The position numbers and the translations under genes are program-made. 64,000 nucleotides of DNA, taken from assembly GCA_035606695.1 (NCBI GenBank), contig DATNEW010000017.1, forward strand, positions 1 to 64,000. Direction: 5' to 3'. The notes below the pieces were generated by a model that had not been told where the DNA came from, did no database searches, and saw only the letters and a program-made list of their open reading frames with translations. Positions 51,169-59,386 of the stretch are shown here, one piece after another; the stretch's first letter is position 1; each line of letters starts with the position of its first letter. Source of the stretch: Gemmatimonadaceae bacterium. GTDB lineage: Bacteria; Gemmatimonadota; Gemmatimonadetes; Gemmatimonadales; Gemmatimonadaceae.

Positions 51169-51216
51169 GCCCCTCTTTGCCCCTCTGCCCCTCTTCGCCC
51201 CTCTTTGCTCCCTCTG
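51169..51216. repeat. GCCCCTCTTT-type tandem tract upstream of pilC
   Basis: Four to five units of GCCCCTCTTT or shortened forms in a row (10, 8, 10 and 10 bases, then a degenerate unit), giving a strand-asymmetric C/T run 45-92 bases before the pilC start. The tract is in the shared upstream region of pilC and the divergent antiporter gene. It could affect transcription or vary in length by slippage. Confidence 0.5.
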
Positions 51217-51352
51217 AAGACGATCCGACCGGGCCAAAGATTACGAAGAATTACGAAGCCGGAACCCGCCGAAACCGCGTTTGGCGCCTTTCGCGGCCGC
51301 CCAAGCTGCCGGTGATGTGGATCACGCTTCCCCACCACGCGTAATTCCCTGC

Positions 51353-53101
51353 ATGCATCAGGAAACGGCGCTCATCGCGACCATCACCGCCGGGCTCGGT
51401 TTGGCCTTCGTCTTCGGCTTCATCGCGACCCGGATCCGCGTTCCCGCGATCGTCGGCTACCTCACCGCGGGGATCCTCGTCGGGCCGTTCTCGCCGGGTT
51501 TCGTTGCCGACGCCAGTCTCGCCTCGCAGCTCGCGGAAGTCGGCGTCATCCTGCTCATGTTCGGCGTCGGAATGCATTTCTCCATCCGCGACCTGCTCGC
51601 GGTCTGGCACGTCGCGGTGCCCGGAGCGCTCCTACGCATCGCGCTCGTCACCGCACTCTCGATGCTCGTGGCCCACGCATGGGGCTGGAGTCTCGGCGCG
51701 AGCGCCGTGTTCGGTCTCGCCTTATCCGTTGCCAGCACGATCGTGCTTCTTCGCGCACTCGAAGAACGCGGACTGCTCACCTCGACCGAAGGACGCATCG
51801 CCGTCGGTTGGCTCGTCGTCGAGGATTTGACGATGGTAGTCGTCCTGGTGCTCCTCCCTGCGCTCGCCGGCGCAGGACACGGCGCCGGGGGATCGGGCGC
51901 GATCGCGAAATCGCTGGCGATCACGCTCGCGAAGGTCGCGGTCTTCGTCGTGATCATGCTGTTCGCTGGAACGCGCTTCATCCCGCGGCTTCTCGCCTCC
52001 GTTGCGCGCACCGGATCGCGAGAGCTCTTCACCTTGTCGGTGCTCGCCACCGCGTTCTGCATCGCGTTCGGCGCCGCATCGCTGTTCGGCGTGTCCTTCG
52101 CGCTCGGCGCATTCCTGGCCGGCGTCGTGATCGCCGAATCGGATCTCAGCCACCAGGCCGCGGCCGAAGCGCTTCCGCTTCAAGATGCGTTCGCGGTGCT
52201 GTTCTTCGTCTCGGTCGGCATGGTGTTCGACCCACGCGTCGTCGTCGAGCGGCCGCTCGCTCTGCTCGTCGCCACCCTGATCGCCGTCGTTGCGAAAGCG
52301 ATCATCTCATTCGCACTCGTCCTTCGCTTCCGCTATCCCGTCGCGACCGCGCTCAAGGTTTCCGCGGGCATCTCGCAGATCGGCGAATTTTCATTCATTC
52401 TCGCGACGCTCGGACTCGCGACCGGACTGCTGCCCGCCGAGGGGCAGAGTCTCATCCTCGGCGCGGCGATCGTGTCGATCATCGTGAACCCGCTCCTGTT
52501 CGCGGCGGCCAAGCCAACCGTCACGTGGCTGAACGCGCACCCTCGCGCCGCTCGCCTGCTCGAGCATCGCGAGTTGCGCGACGCAAACCCGGTCGCCGAC
52601 GAGGCCGATGTCACCGGACACGTCGTGCTCGTCGGTTATGGCCGCGTCGGCGCGACGATCGGCGAAGCGCTGCGCGCCGAGTCGATTCCGTTCGTCGTCA
52701 TCGAGAGCGACCGGTTGGCGGTCGAGGATCTTCGCCGCCGCGGCATCGACGCGATCTTCGGGGACGCGAGCCGGCGGACGGTGCTCGAGCACGCGGGCAT
52801 CGCGACCGCGCGCATCCTCGTCATCGCGGCGCCCGGCGCGTATCAAACGCGAGCGATGGTCGATCTCGCGCGATCGTTCAACCCATCGATGGACATCGTC
52901 GTGCGCACGCACAGCGCCGCCGAGCAGCAGTGGCTCGAGGAGCGGCGCGTCGGCACCGCGGTGATGGGCGAGCGAGAGCTCGCGCTCGGCATGGCTCGCT
53001 ACGCGCTCGGACGCAGCGGCATCGACCCGGTGGAAACCGACCGCCTGCTGGATCGACTACGACGAGAGCGGCGTTCCGAAACGCGGAACGACGGCGACTA
53101 G
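51353..53101 (+). CDS. Kef-type cation:proton antiporter with TrkA-N domain (CPA2, YbaL-like)
   Basis: A 582-residue inner-membrane antiporter. Residues 1-385 carry about twelve helices of the Na+/H+ exchanger fold (VPAIVGYLTAGILVGPF, LSVASTIVLLRALEERG, SFALGAFLAGVVIAESDL). The C-terminal cytosolic part is an RCK/TrkA-N nucleotide-binding domain starting GHVVLVGYGRVGATIGEAL and including VIESDRLAVEDLRRRGIDAIFG. It resembles YbaL/KefB, which exchange potassium or sodium for protons under control of the RCK domain. I start at the ATG at 51353, since upstream residues are not family-like. It is on the plus strand between minus-strand pilC and pilT, overlapping the pilT stop by four bases. Confidence 0.9.
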   Translation: MHQETALIATITAGLGLAFVFGFIATRIRVPAIVGYLTAGILVGPFSPGFVADASLASQLAEVGVILLMFGVGMHFSIRDLLAVWHVAVPGALLRIALVTALSMLVAHAWGWSLGASAVFGLALSVASTIVLLRALEERGLLTSTEGRIAVGWLVVEDLTMVVVLVLLPALAGAGHGAGGSGAIAKSLAITLAKVAVFVVIMLFAGTRFIPRLLASVARTGSRELFTLSVLATAFCIAFGAASLFGVSFALGAFLAGVVIAESDLSHQAAAEALPLQDAFAVLFFVSVGMVFDPRVVVERPLALLVATLIAVVAKAIISFALVLRFRYPVATALKVSAGISQIGEFSFILATLGLATGLLPAEGQSLILGAAIVSIIVNPLLFAAAKPTVTWLNAHPRAARLLEHRELRDANPVADEADVTGHVVLVGYGRVGATIGEALRAESIPFVVIESDRLAVEDLRRRGIDAIFGDASRRTVLEHAGIATARILVIAAPGAYQTRAMVDLARSFNPSMDIVVRTHSAAEQQWLEERRVGTAVMGERELALGMARYALGRSGIDPVETDRLLDRLRRERRSETRNDGD

Positions 53102-54234
53102 CGCTTCGCCGGCGCGCCCTTCTCTTCCGGCGTCATGCCGCACATGCGCATGAGCTCCGCTCCGTCGTGGCTGGCGCGCATGCAGTCCTCGAACGCCACC
53201 GTCTTGCTCATGTAGAGCTGATACAGCGCGTCGTTCATCGTCTGCATGCCGTACTTCTTGCCGGACTGCATCATCGAGTAGATCTGGTGGATCTTGTCGT
53301 CGCGAATGAGGGCGCGAATCGCCGGCGTCACGACGAGGATCTCCGCCGCCATCGCGCGGCCCTTGCCGCCGACCTTCGGCAGCAGCGTCTGCGTCACCAC
53401 GCCCTCGAGACAGAAGGCGAGCTGCGCGCGCACCTGCGACTGCTGGTGGCTCGGGAACACGTCGATGATGCGGTTGATTGCCTCGGCCGCGCTGTTCGTG
53501 TGGAGCGTCGCGAAGGCCAAGTGGCCCGTCTCGGCGATGGTGAGACCGGCGGAGATCGTTTCGAGATCTCTCATTTCGCCGATCAGCACGATGTCCGGGT
53601 CCTGCCGCAGCGCGTACTTGAGGGCCGCGTTGAAGCTCTTGGTGTCGCTGCCGACCTCGCGCTGGTTGACGATGCAGCTCTGGTGCTTGTGAATGAACTC
53701 GATCGGATCCTCGATCGTGATCATGTGCCCCTTCACTTCCTTGTTGATCTTGTCGAGCATCGCGGCGAGCGTCGTCGACTTGCCCGAGCCCGTCGGGCCC
53801 GTGACGAGAATCAACCCGCGCGGACGATCGGCGAGATCGCTCAACACCTTCGGGAGGTTGAGCTGCTCGAACGTCTTGATGTTGAAGGGGATCTGACGAA
53901 TGACCATCGCGACGCAGCCGCGCTGCTTGAAGCAGTTGCCGCGGAAGCGCGCCAGGTTCTGAATGCCGAACGAGAAATCGAGCTCATCCTCCATCTCGAA
54001 GCGCTTTTTCTGATTCTCGGTCAACACCGAATACGCGAGCTGCAGCGTGTCCTTGGGCTGCATCACGTAATCGATGGACGACCGGGTCATGTCGCCGTCC
54101 ACGCGAAGCATGGGGCGCTCGCCGGCAGTGACGTGCAGATCGGACGCGCCACGCTCGATCATCTCCTCCAGGAGCACCCGGAGGTTGAGCGACTGCGGCG
54201 CGACGGAGGGAGGTGTTGCGGTAGGAGCGGTCAT
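53098..54234 (-). CDS. pilT: Twitching-motility retraction ATPase PilT
   Basis: A 378-residue secretion-type ATPase that powers pilus retraction. The N-terminal PAS-like domain has GASDLHVTAGERPMLRVDG. The ATPase core shows the Walker A GPTGSGKST, Asp box (TIEDPIEFIH), Walker B (DIVLIGEMRDLETI), His box (GHLAFATLHTNSAAEAINR) and the PilT-specific end AIRALIRDDKIHQIYSMMQSG. Length and the AIRNLIRE-like motif separate it from PilB. It is read on the minus strand and interrupted from pilC by the antiporter gene and from pilB by the plus-strand VapBC/oxidoreductase block. Confidence 0.95.
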   Translation of the reverse strand: MTAPTATPPSVAPQSLNLRVLLEEMIERGASDLHVTAGERPMLRVDGDMTRSSIDYVMQPKDTLQLAYSVLTENQKKRFEMEDELDFSFGIQNLARFRGNCFKQRGCVAMVIRQIPFNIKTFEQLNLPKVLSDLADRPRGLILVTGPTGSGKSTTLAAMLDKINKEVKGHMITIEDPIEFIHKHQSCIVNQREVGSDTKSFNAALKYALRQDPDIVLIGEMRDLETISAGLTIAETGHLAFATLHTNSAAEAINRIIDVFPSHQQSQVRAQLAFCLEGVVTQTLLPKVGGKGRAMAAEILVVTPAIRALIRDDKIHQIYSMMQSGKKYGMQTMNDALYQLYMSKTVAFEDCMRASHDGAELMRMCGMTPEEKGAPAKR

Positions 54235-54379
54235 CGAAGTCGGTGCTGACCTGAGCGAGATGGGATAACTGACTTATACAGACGATCTACGAGCCCATCG
54301 GTCAACGAATGGCGAACCCAGCCAAGGGGAAGCTGACCGTCGGCGCGCCCCGAAGGCCTGCGGGGAATGGCGACCGACA

Positions 54380-54421
54380 AAGTTGACATTCCTGGACGAT
54401 TCGTACATATTTTGTCAACTT
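54380..54421. promoter_or_regulatory. 9-bp inverted repeat at the VapBC promoter
   Basis: AAGTTGACA (54380-54388) and TGTCAACTT (54413-54421) are exact inverse complements, 24 bases apart. The left arm covers the -35 box and the right arm lies just downstream of the -10 box, fitting an operator for antitoxin or toxin-antitoxin complex autorepression. Confidence 0.55.
54383..54411 (+). promoter_or_regulatory. Promoter of the VapBC-like pair
   Basis: A perfect TTGACA -35 box (54383-54388), 17 bases, then CATATT (54406-54411). The AT-rich leader runs about 25 bases to the antitoxin ATG at 54437. Confidence 0.6.
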
Positions 54422-54436
54422 ATTTTCTGTACTGAC

Positions 54437-54691
54437 ATGACTGAGAATCCCGCCACCTACAAAGCCGGCCGCGTCCGCAAGAACATGGATATGGACGCGG
54501 CCAAGCTCGACGCCGCCAAGCGCGTGCTCGGTGCGCGCAACGATACGGAAACCGTCGACCTCGCGCTCGACTACATCGTCGCGCTCGGCGATGAGTTCGC
54601 CGCGCTCGACCGTTTGGCCTCGCTCGGCGGCCTCGACGACGTGTTCGCCGGCAACGCCGCGGCGCGCCGTCGCCGCGTCGCCGAGCGGTGA
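54437..54691 (+). CDS. VapB-like antitoxin
   Basis: An 84-residue protein with the length and layout of a type II antitoxin: KNMDMDAAKLDAAKRVLGAR followed by DTETVDLALDYIVALGDEF resembles the ribbon-helix-helix DNA-binding part of VapB ('lD..ll..A...lG...k...v..AL'). The C-terminus, basic and Ala/Arg-rich, would wrap the toxin. The ATG at 54437 is chosen as the first start after the promoter; an ATG at 54383 would include the promoter. The PIN-domain toxin gene follows after 28 bases. Small size and weak family conservation limit certainty, but the neighbour supports the call. Confidence 0.72.
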   Translation: MTENPATYKAGRVRKNMDMDAAKLDAAKRVLGARNDTETVDLALDYIVALGDEFAALDRLASLGGLDDVFAGNAAARRRRVAER

Positions 54692-54719
54692 CACCGGCAT
54701 TTCCCGAAATTAACCGGAC

Positions 54720-55169
54720 GTGAGCGGGCTTTACGCGCTCGACACCAACGTCTACATCACGGCGCTCCGAGACCCTGAGCGGCTCGGGGCGCTCAAGCGC
54801 TTCCGCGTGCGCGCCGGCAACGGACTGCGTCTGCACGCGGTCGTCGCGCTGGAGTTGCGCGCCGGCGCGAATGACCCGAGACAACGGGCCGCGCTCGAGG
54901 CGTTCATTGCGCCGTATCAATCGCGCGATCGCCTCATCGTGCCGTCGTTCGACGCATACACGCAGGCGGGCCGAGTGTTGTCGGATCTCGCCACGCGCGA
55001 ACGACGACGCCTGGCGGACGGGCCGCCCTCGCTCGTCAACGATGCGCTGCTTGCCGCATCGTGCCGCGAAGCCGAGGCGATCCTCGTGACGGAGAACGTG
55101 CGCGACTTCGCGGCGATTCAACGCCATCTGCGCGGCTTTCAATTTCGAGAGACAGCCGCCGTCCTTTGA
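54720..55169 (+). CDS. PIN-domain ribonuclease toxin (VapC-like)
   Basis: A 149-residue PIN-domain protein starting with GTG at 54720. The four acidic metal ligands of the fold are seen: ALDTNVYI (Asp), VALELRAGA (Glu), NDALLAASCREA (Asp) and TENVRDF (Asp). VapC toxins cleave RNA, commonly tRNA or rRNA, and are neutralised by the linked antitoxin, here encoded 28 bases upstream. The pair sits as an insertion between pilT and a molybdenum-enzyme operon. Confidence 0.85.
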   Translation: MSGLYALDTNVYITALRDPERLGALKRFRVRAGNGLRLHAVVALELRAGANDPRQRAALEAFIAPYQSRDRLIVPSFDAYTQAGRVLSDLATRERRRLADGPPSLVNDALLAASCREAEAILVTENVRDFAAIQRHLRGFQFRETAAVL

Positions 55170-55232
55170 TGGGCGAAGCACGCCTTTTGCGGCGCCAGGT
55201 CGCGTTTCGTCAACCACGCGAACTGACTGCCG

Positions 55233-56258
55233 ATGCCCGTTCTCTCCATGGGACAGCAGCCGCCCGATTTCACGCTCGTCACGGCGGCCGGCGAATCCCG
55301 ACGACTCTCTGAATTTCGCGGCTCGCCGCTGCTGCTCGTTTTCCATCCGCCGGGCTGGGATCCCGCTCGCCAGGCGCACGTGGACGCGTACAACCGCCTC
55401 ATTGCCCATCTGCCCGGTGTCGCGGCCGCGCGACTGGTGAGCGTCGGCGGCGATGGACCGTGGCGCTCGCTCGCGTTCGGCGATGACGACGTCTCGATTC
55501 CCGTGCTCGACGGCGAAGCGTCGGCAGCGCGCGCATTCGGCGTCGAGGGCGAAGCGGCCGTGTTCGTGATCGATGCGGACGGCCTCGTTCGCTGGCGACA
55601 TGTCGGCGACCCGCTCGACGACGTCACGCTCGGCCGCTCGATCAGCGCGGCGATCGCGCCGGTTTCGGCGCGCGGCCAATGGTCGCGTCGCGAGTTCGTG
55701 GCCACGGTGCTCGGCGCCGCGATCACGCTGACGCTCGAGCCCAAGTTCGCACGCGCCGAACGCGCCGCCGCGGTGATGACGTCGACCGCGCGCGACGTGA
55801 CGCTCAACGTCAACGGACGCGACGTCGCGCTCACGCTCGAGCCACGTGTGACGCTGCTCGATGCATTGCGCGAGTACGCCGCGCTCACCGGGACGAAGAA
55901 GGGGTGCGATCACGGCCAGTGCGGCGCGTGCACCGTGCACGTGGACGGCCGCCGCACGCTCTCCTGTCTCACGCTCGCGATGATGCAGCAGGGCAAGCGC
56001 ATCACGACGATCGAAGGTCTCGCCGAGGGCGACGAGCTGCATCCCATGCAGCAAGCGTTCATCACGCACGACGGCTTTCAGTGCGGCTACTGCACATCGG
56101 GACAGATCATGTCGGCGACGGCGATGCTCGCCGAGCCGTGGGGACCGAACGACGACGACGTGCGCGAAGCGATGAGCGGGAACATCTGCCGTTGCGGCGC
56201 CTATGTCGGCATCGTCGCCGCCATTCAGGACGTGCGGCAGCGGAGGGCGTCGCAATGA
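55233..56258 (+). CDS. Fusion of a Cys-less peroxiredoxin-like domain with a PaoA-type 2Fe-2S subunit
   Basis: A 341-residue protein with three parts. Residues 1-148 are thioredoxin/AhpC-like (PPDFTLVTAAGES, LLLVFHPPGWDPARQAHVDA, AVFVIDADGLVRW), but contain no Cys; the peroxidatic position reads W-D-P-A-R. Residues 150-178 form a twin-arginine-like segment, SRREFVATVLGAAITLTL. The rest is the small subunit of a molybdenum hydroxylase with both 2Fe-2S sites: CDHGQCGACTVHV plus C of LSC, and CGYCTSGQIM plus GNICRCGAY. The subunit normally starts with a Tat signal, so the upstream domain is an extra module. Its stop overlaps the next gene as ATGA. A start after residue 148 would give a plain PaoA, but there is no suitable ribosome site. 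Confidence 0.85.
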   Translation: MPVLSMGQQPPDFTLVTAAGESRRLSEFRGSPLLLVFHPPGWDPARQAHVDAYNRLIAHLPGVAAARLVSVGGDGPWRSLAFGDDDVSIPVLDGEASAARAFGVEGEAAVFVIDADGLVRWRHVGDPLDDVTLGRSISAAIAPVSARGQWSRREFVATVLGAAITLTLEPKFARAERAAAVMTSTARDVTLNVNGRDVALTLEPRVTLLDALREYAALTGTKKGCDHGQCGACTVHVDGRRTLSCLTLAMMQQGKRITTIEGLAEGDELHPMQQAFITHDGFQCGYCTSGQIMSATAMLAEPWGPNDDDVREAMSGNICRCGAYVGIVAAIQDVRQRRASQ

Positions 56259-57247
56259 TCGATTTCGAATACGTCACCGCCGCCGATCTTGATTCCGCCG
56301 TCCGCGCGGGCTCGACAACCGCGGCACGGTTCGTTGCCGGCGGAACGACGCTCATCGATCTCATGAAGCTCGACGTCGAGCGGCCGGCGCGCGTCGTCGA
56401 TCTCAATCCGCTCGTGCGGCGCGATGCATCGCTCGCGTCGGTGAGCGATCTGCCGAACGGCGGACTGCGACTCGGCGGACTCGCGCACATGAGCGACGTC
56501 GCGTGGGACACGCGCGTGCGGGAGCGGTACCCGCTCGTGAGTCAGTCGCTGCTGCTCGCCGCGTCGGGACAGGTGCGCAACATGGCGACGATGGGCGGCA
56601 ATGTGCTTCAGCGCACCCGTTGCGTGTACTTCCGCGATACCGCGAGCGCATGCAACAAGCGCGCGCCTGGCAGCGGCTGCTCCGGGATTCGCGGCTTCAA
56701 CCGCCAACATGCCATTCTCGGGACGAGCGAGCATTGCATCGCGACGCACCCGTCGGATTTCGCGGTGGCGCTCGCCGCGCTCGACGCCACGGTGCGCGTG
56801 CGCGGTGTCCATGGCGACCGCACGCTTCCCTTCTCGACGCTGCACGTGTTGCCCGGCGCGCATCCCGAGCGCGAAACGGTGCTCGCGCCTGGCGACGTGA
56901 TCACGGGTTTCGATCTGCCGGCGATATCGTTCGCGCGGCGGTCGATGTATTTGAAGGTGCGCGATCGCGCGAGCTTCGCGTTCGCGCTGGCCGCGGCTGC
57001 CGTCGCGCTCGACGTGCAGAATGGCACGGTGCGCGATGCACGCGTCGCGCTTGGCGGCATCGCAACGAAGCCGTGGCGCTCGCGCGAAGCAGAGCATGCG
57101 CTCATCGGCAAGCCCGCATCCGCCGCGACATTCCGCGCGGCAGCGAACGCCGCCCTCGCCGGTGCGAAGCCGCACAAGGACAACGCGTTCAAAGTGGAAT
57201 TAGCCAAACGCACGCTCGTGCGCGCACTGACGGAGGTGTCGGCATGA
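56255..57247 (+). CDS. FAD subunit of PaoABC-like aldehyde oxidoreductase, with 4Fe-4S site
   Basis: A 330-residue CoxM/PaoB-like subunit that passes electrons between the iron-sulfur subunit and FAD. FAD-binding motifs FVAGGTTLIDLMK and RNMATMGGNVLQRTRC are present. After them comes an insertion with Cys residues in RCVYFRDTASACNKRAPGSGC and SEHCIATHPSDF, matching the extra 4Fe-4S cluster of E. coli PaoB and distinguishing it from ordinary xanthine dehydrogenase FAD subunits. The C-terminal domain closes with RVALGGIATKPWRSREAE. Start and stop overlap the adjacent subunit genes as ATGA, so the three are coupled. Confidence 0.9.
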   Translation: MIDFEYVTAADLDSAVRAGSTTAARFVAGGTTLIDLMKLDVERPARVVDLNPLVRRDASLASVSDLPNGGLRLGGLAHMSDVAWDTRVRERYPLVSQSLLLAASGQVRNMATMGGNVLQRTRCVYFRDTASACNKRAPGSGCSGIRGFNRQHAILGTSEHCIATHPSDFAVALAALDATVRVRGVHGDRTLPFSTLHVLPGAHPERETVLAPGDVITGFDLPAISFARRSMYLKVRDRASFAFALAAAAVALDVQNGTVRDARVALGGIATKPWRSREAEHALIGKPASAATFRAAANAALAGAKPHKDNAFKVELAKRTLVRALTEVSA

Positions 57248-59364
57248 GTCTCGGCCAGCCATTGGACAGAGTTGACGGACGTCTCAAAGTCACCGGCGGC
57301 GCGAAGTACGCGGCCGAGTTTGCGATACCGAACCTCGTGCATGCGGTGATGATCACGAGCACCATCGCCAAAGGGCGCGTGGCGGCATTCGACACGTCGG
57401 CGGCGGAGCGCGCGCCCGGCGTGATCAAGATCATCACGCCGTTCAACGCGCCGAAGTTGCCCGGCGCCGGCGCGGCGACCATGCGTCGTCCGACGCTGCT
57501 GCAGGACCGCGACGTTCATTACAATGGCCAGCCGATTGGCCTGGCGATCGCCGACACGTTCGAACACGCGACGGCGGCCTCGCACATGGTGCGGGTGCGA
57601 TACGACGAAGAGCAGGCGGTGCTCGACATGGACACCGCGCCGAAGAATCCGCCCGATCAGGTCCATCCACTCGGCGGCGAGCGCACGTACGCTCGCGGAG
57701 ACTTCGACAAGAGTTGGACGGAAGCGGCGGTAAAGGTGGACAATACCTATACAACGCCGCTCGAGAATCACAACCCGATGGAAGTGCACAACGTCATCGC
57801 CGCCTGGAACGGCGACACGTTGACGTTGTACGAGTCCACGCAAGGCATCACCAGCGTGCGCAACTCGGTCGCGAAGACGTTCGGCATCACGCCCGAGAAC
57901 GTGCGGGTGATCGCCTACTTCACGGGCGGCGGATTCGGCAGCAAAGGTGGTTCGTGGTCGCACGAGCCACTCGCCGCGATGGCCGCGCGCGAAGTGCAGC
58001 GGCCCGTCAAGCTCGTGCTCACGCGGCGTCAGATGTTCGGCCCCGTCGGTGGGCGGCCCCGCACAGTGCAGCATGTTTCACTCGGCGCATCGCGTGACGG
58101 AACGTTGATCGCGACGCGCCACACGAGCACCTCGAACACGTCGACGCTCGAGGACTGGATCGAGCCCGCGCTGAACCAGACGCGCATGCTGTACGCCTGC
58201 CCGAACGTCCAGACGCAGTATGACGTGGTGCGCATCAACGTCGGTTCGCCGACGTTTCAACGCGCGCCCGGCGAATCGACGGGCACGTTTGCGCTCGAGA
58301 GTGCGATGGACGAGCTGGCGTACGCGCTGGAGATGGATCCGATCGAGCTGCGCCTGAAGAACTACGCCGAGCGCGATCCGGAGAGCGGAAAGCCGTGGTC
58401 GAGCAAGTCGTTGCGAGAATGCTATCGTGTGGCGGCTGACGCATTCGGCTGGTCGAAGCGCAACCCGGTGCCGCGTTCGATGCGCGACGGGCGGTGGCTC
58501 GTCGGCTACGGCATGGCGACGGCGACGTACCCCGCGCGACGTCAGCAGGCGGCGAGTACCGCGCGTCTATTGCCCGACGGCCGCGTGTGGGTGCGCGCCG
58601 GCACGCAGGAAATCGGGTGCGGCACGTACACCGCGATGTCGCAGATCGCGGCCGACGCGCTGGGCATTCCGGTCGATCGGGTACGCTTCGAGCTCGGCGA
58701 CACGACGATGCCGGAGAATCCCGCGTCGACTGGTTCGGTGACGGCGGCCTCCACGGGCAGCTCGGTGCACGACACGGCGATGGCGCTGCGCCAGAAGATC
58801 GAACAGCTCGCGCCGGGCGGATTGGCGTCGAACAGCGTCGCCGAGATCATCGCGAAGAACGGCGGCCAGCCGGTCGAGGTCACGCTCACGTCGCGGCCGG
58901 GTCAGGAGCAGCAGCAATACTCCATGCACTCGTTCGGCGGCGTGTTCACAGAGGTGCGCGTCGACCCCGACCTCGGGCTCATTCGGGTGCCGCGGATTGT
59001 CACGGCGCACGGTGTGGGGCGGATCCTCAACGAGAAGACCGCAAGCAGCCAGATTCGCGGCGGCGTGATCTGGGGCATCGGCATGGCGCTATTAGAGGAG
59101 ACTCATATCGACCCTCATACGGGCCGCTACCTCAACGCCGACCTGGCCGAGTATCAGGTGCCGGTGAATGCCGACGTTGGAACGATCGACGTGCATTTCG
59201 TCGACGAGAACGACCCGCATGTGAGCACGGTCGGCGCGAAGGGCGCCGGAGAGATCGGGATCACCGGCGTGGCGGCGTCGATCGCGAATGCGGTGTATCA
59301 CGCGACCGGAAGGCGCGTGCGGGAATTGCCGATTCGGTTGGACAAGCTCGTCATGTCGGCCTGA
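57244..59364 (+). CDS. Molybdopterin-binding subunit of PaoABC-like aldehyde oxidoreductase
   Basis: A 706-residue catalytic subunit of the xanthine oxidase family, nearest to PaoC (YagR). It starts MSLGQPLDRVDGRLKVTGGAKY, with the usual N-terminus. Cofactor and substrate segments visible include ITPENVRVIAYFTGGGFGSKG, RAPGESTGTFALESAMDELA, AGTQEIGCGTYTAMSQIAAD and, at the C-terminus, the catalytic Glu in VGAKGAGEIGITGVAASIAN. It oxidises aromatic or aliphatic aldehydes at the molybdenum site, presumably in the periplasm given the Tat-like segment of the small subunit. The maturation gene paoD and molybdenum uptake genes are not in the window. Confidence 0.9.
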   Translation: MSLGQPLDRVDGRLKVTGGAKYAAEFAIPNLVHAVMITSTIAKGRVAAFDTSAAERAPGVIKIITPFNAPKLPGAGAATMRRPTLLQDRDVHYNGQPIGLAIADTFEHATAASHMVRVRYDEEQAVLDMDTAPKNPPDQVHPLGGERTYARGDFDKSWTEAAVKVDNTYTTPLENHNPMEVHNVIAAWNGDTLTLYESTQGITSVRNSVAKTFGITPENVRVIAYFTGGGFGSKGGSWSHEPLAAMAAREVQRPVKLVLTRRQMFGPVGGRPRTVQHVSLGASRDGTLIATRHTSTSNTSTLEDWIEPALNQTRMLYACPNVQTQYDVVRINVGSPTFQRAPGESTGTFALESAMDELAYALEMDPIELRLKNYAERDPESGKPWSSKSLRECYRVAADAFGWSKRNPVPRSMRDGRWLVGYGMATATYPARRQQAASTARLLPDGRVWVRAGTQEIGCGTYTAMSQIAADALGIPVDRVRFELGDTTMPENPASTGSVTAASTGSSVHDTAMALRQKIEQLAPGGLASNSVAEIIAKNGGQPVEVTLTSRPGQEQQQYSMHSFGGVFTEVRVDPDLGLIRVPRIVTAHGVGRILNEKTASSQIRGGVIWGIGMALLEETHIDPHTGRYLNADLAEYQVPVNADVGTIDVHFVDENDPHVSTVGAKGAGEIGITGVAASIANAVYHATGRRVRELPIRLDKLVMSA

Positions 59365-59386
59365 GCGAAGCGCCGCAGGACGACGA

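Noticed and set aside
51679-54249. Very long (856-residue) plus-strand open frame across the antiporter and pilT genes
   Set aside because: It is an Arg-rich shadow frame; both genes beneath it have complete family motifs in other frames, so the length only reflects high GC and few stop codons.
54420-56255. 611-residue minus-strand frame over VapBC and the 2Fe-2S subunit
   Set aside because: Shadow of three plus-strand genes with clear motifs; Arg-rich and without a family.
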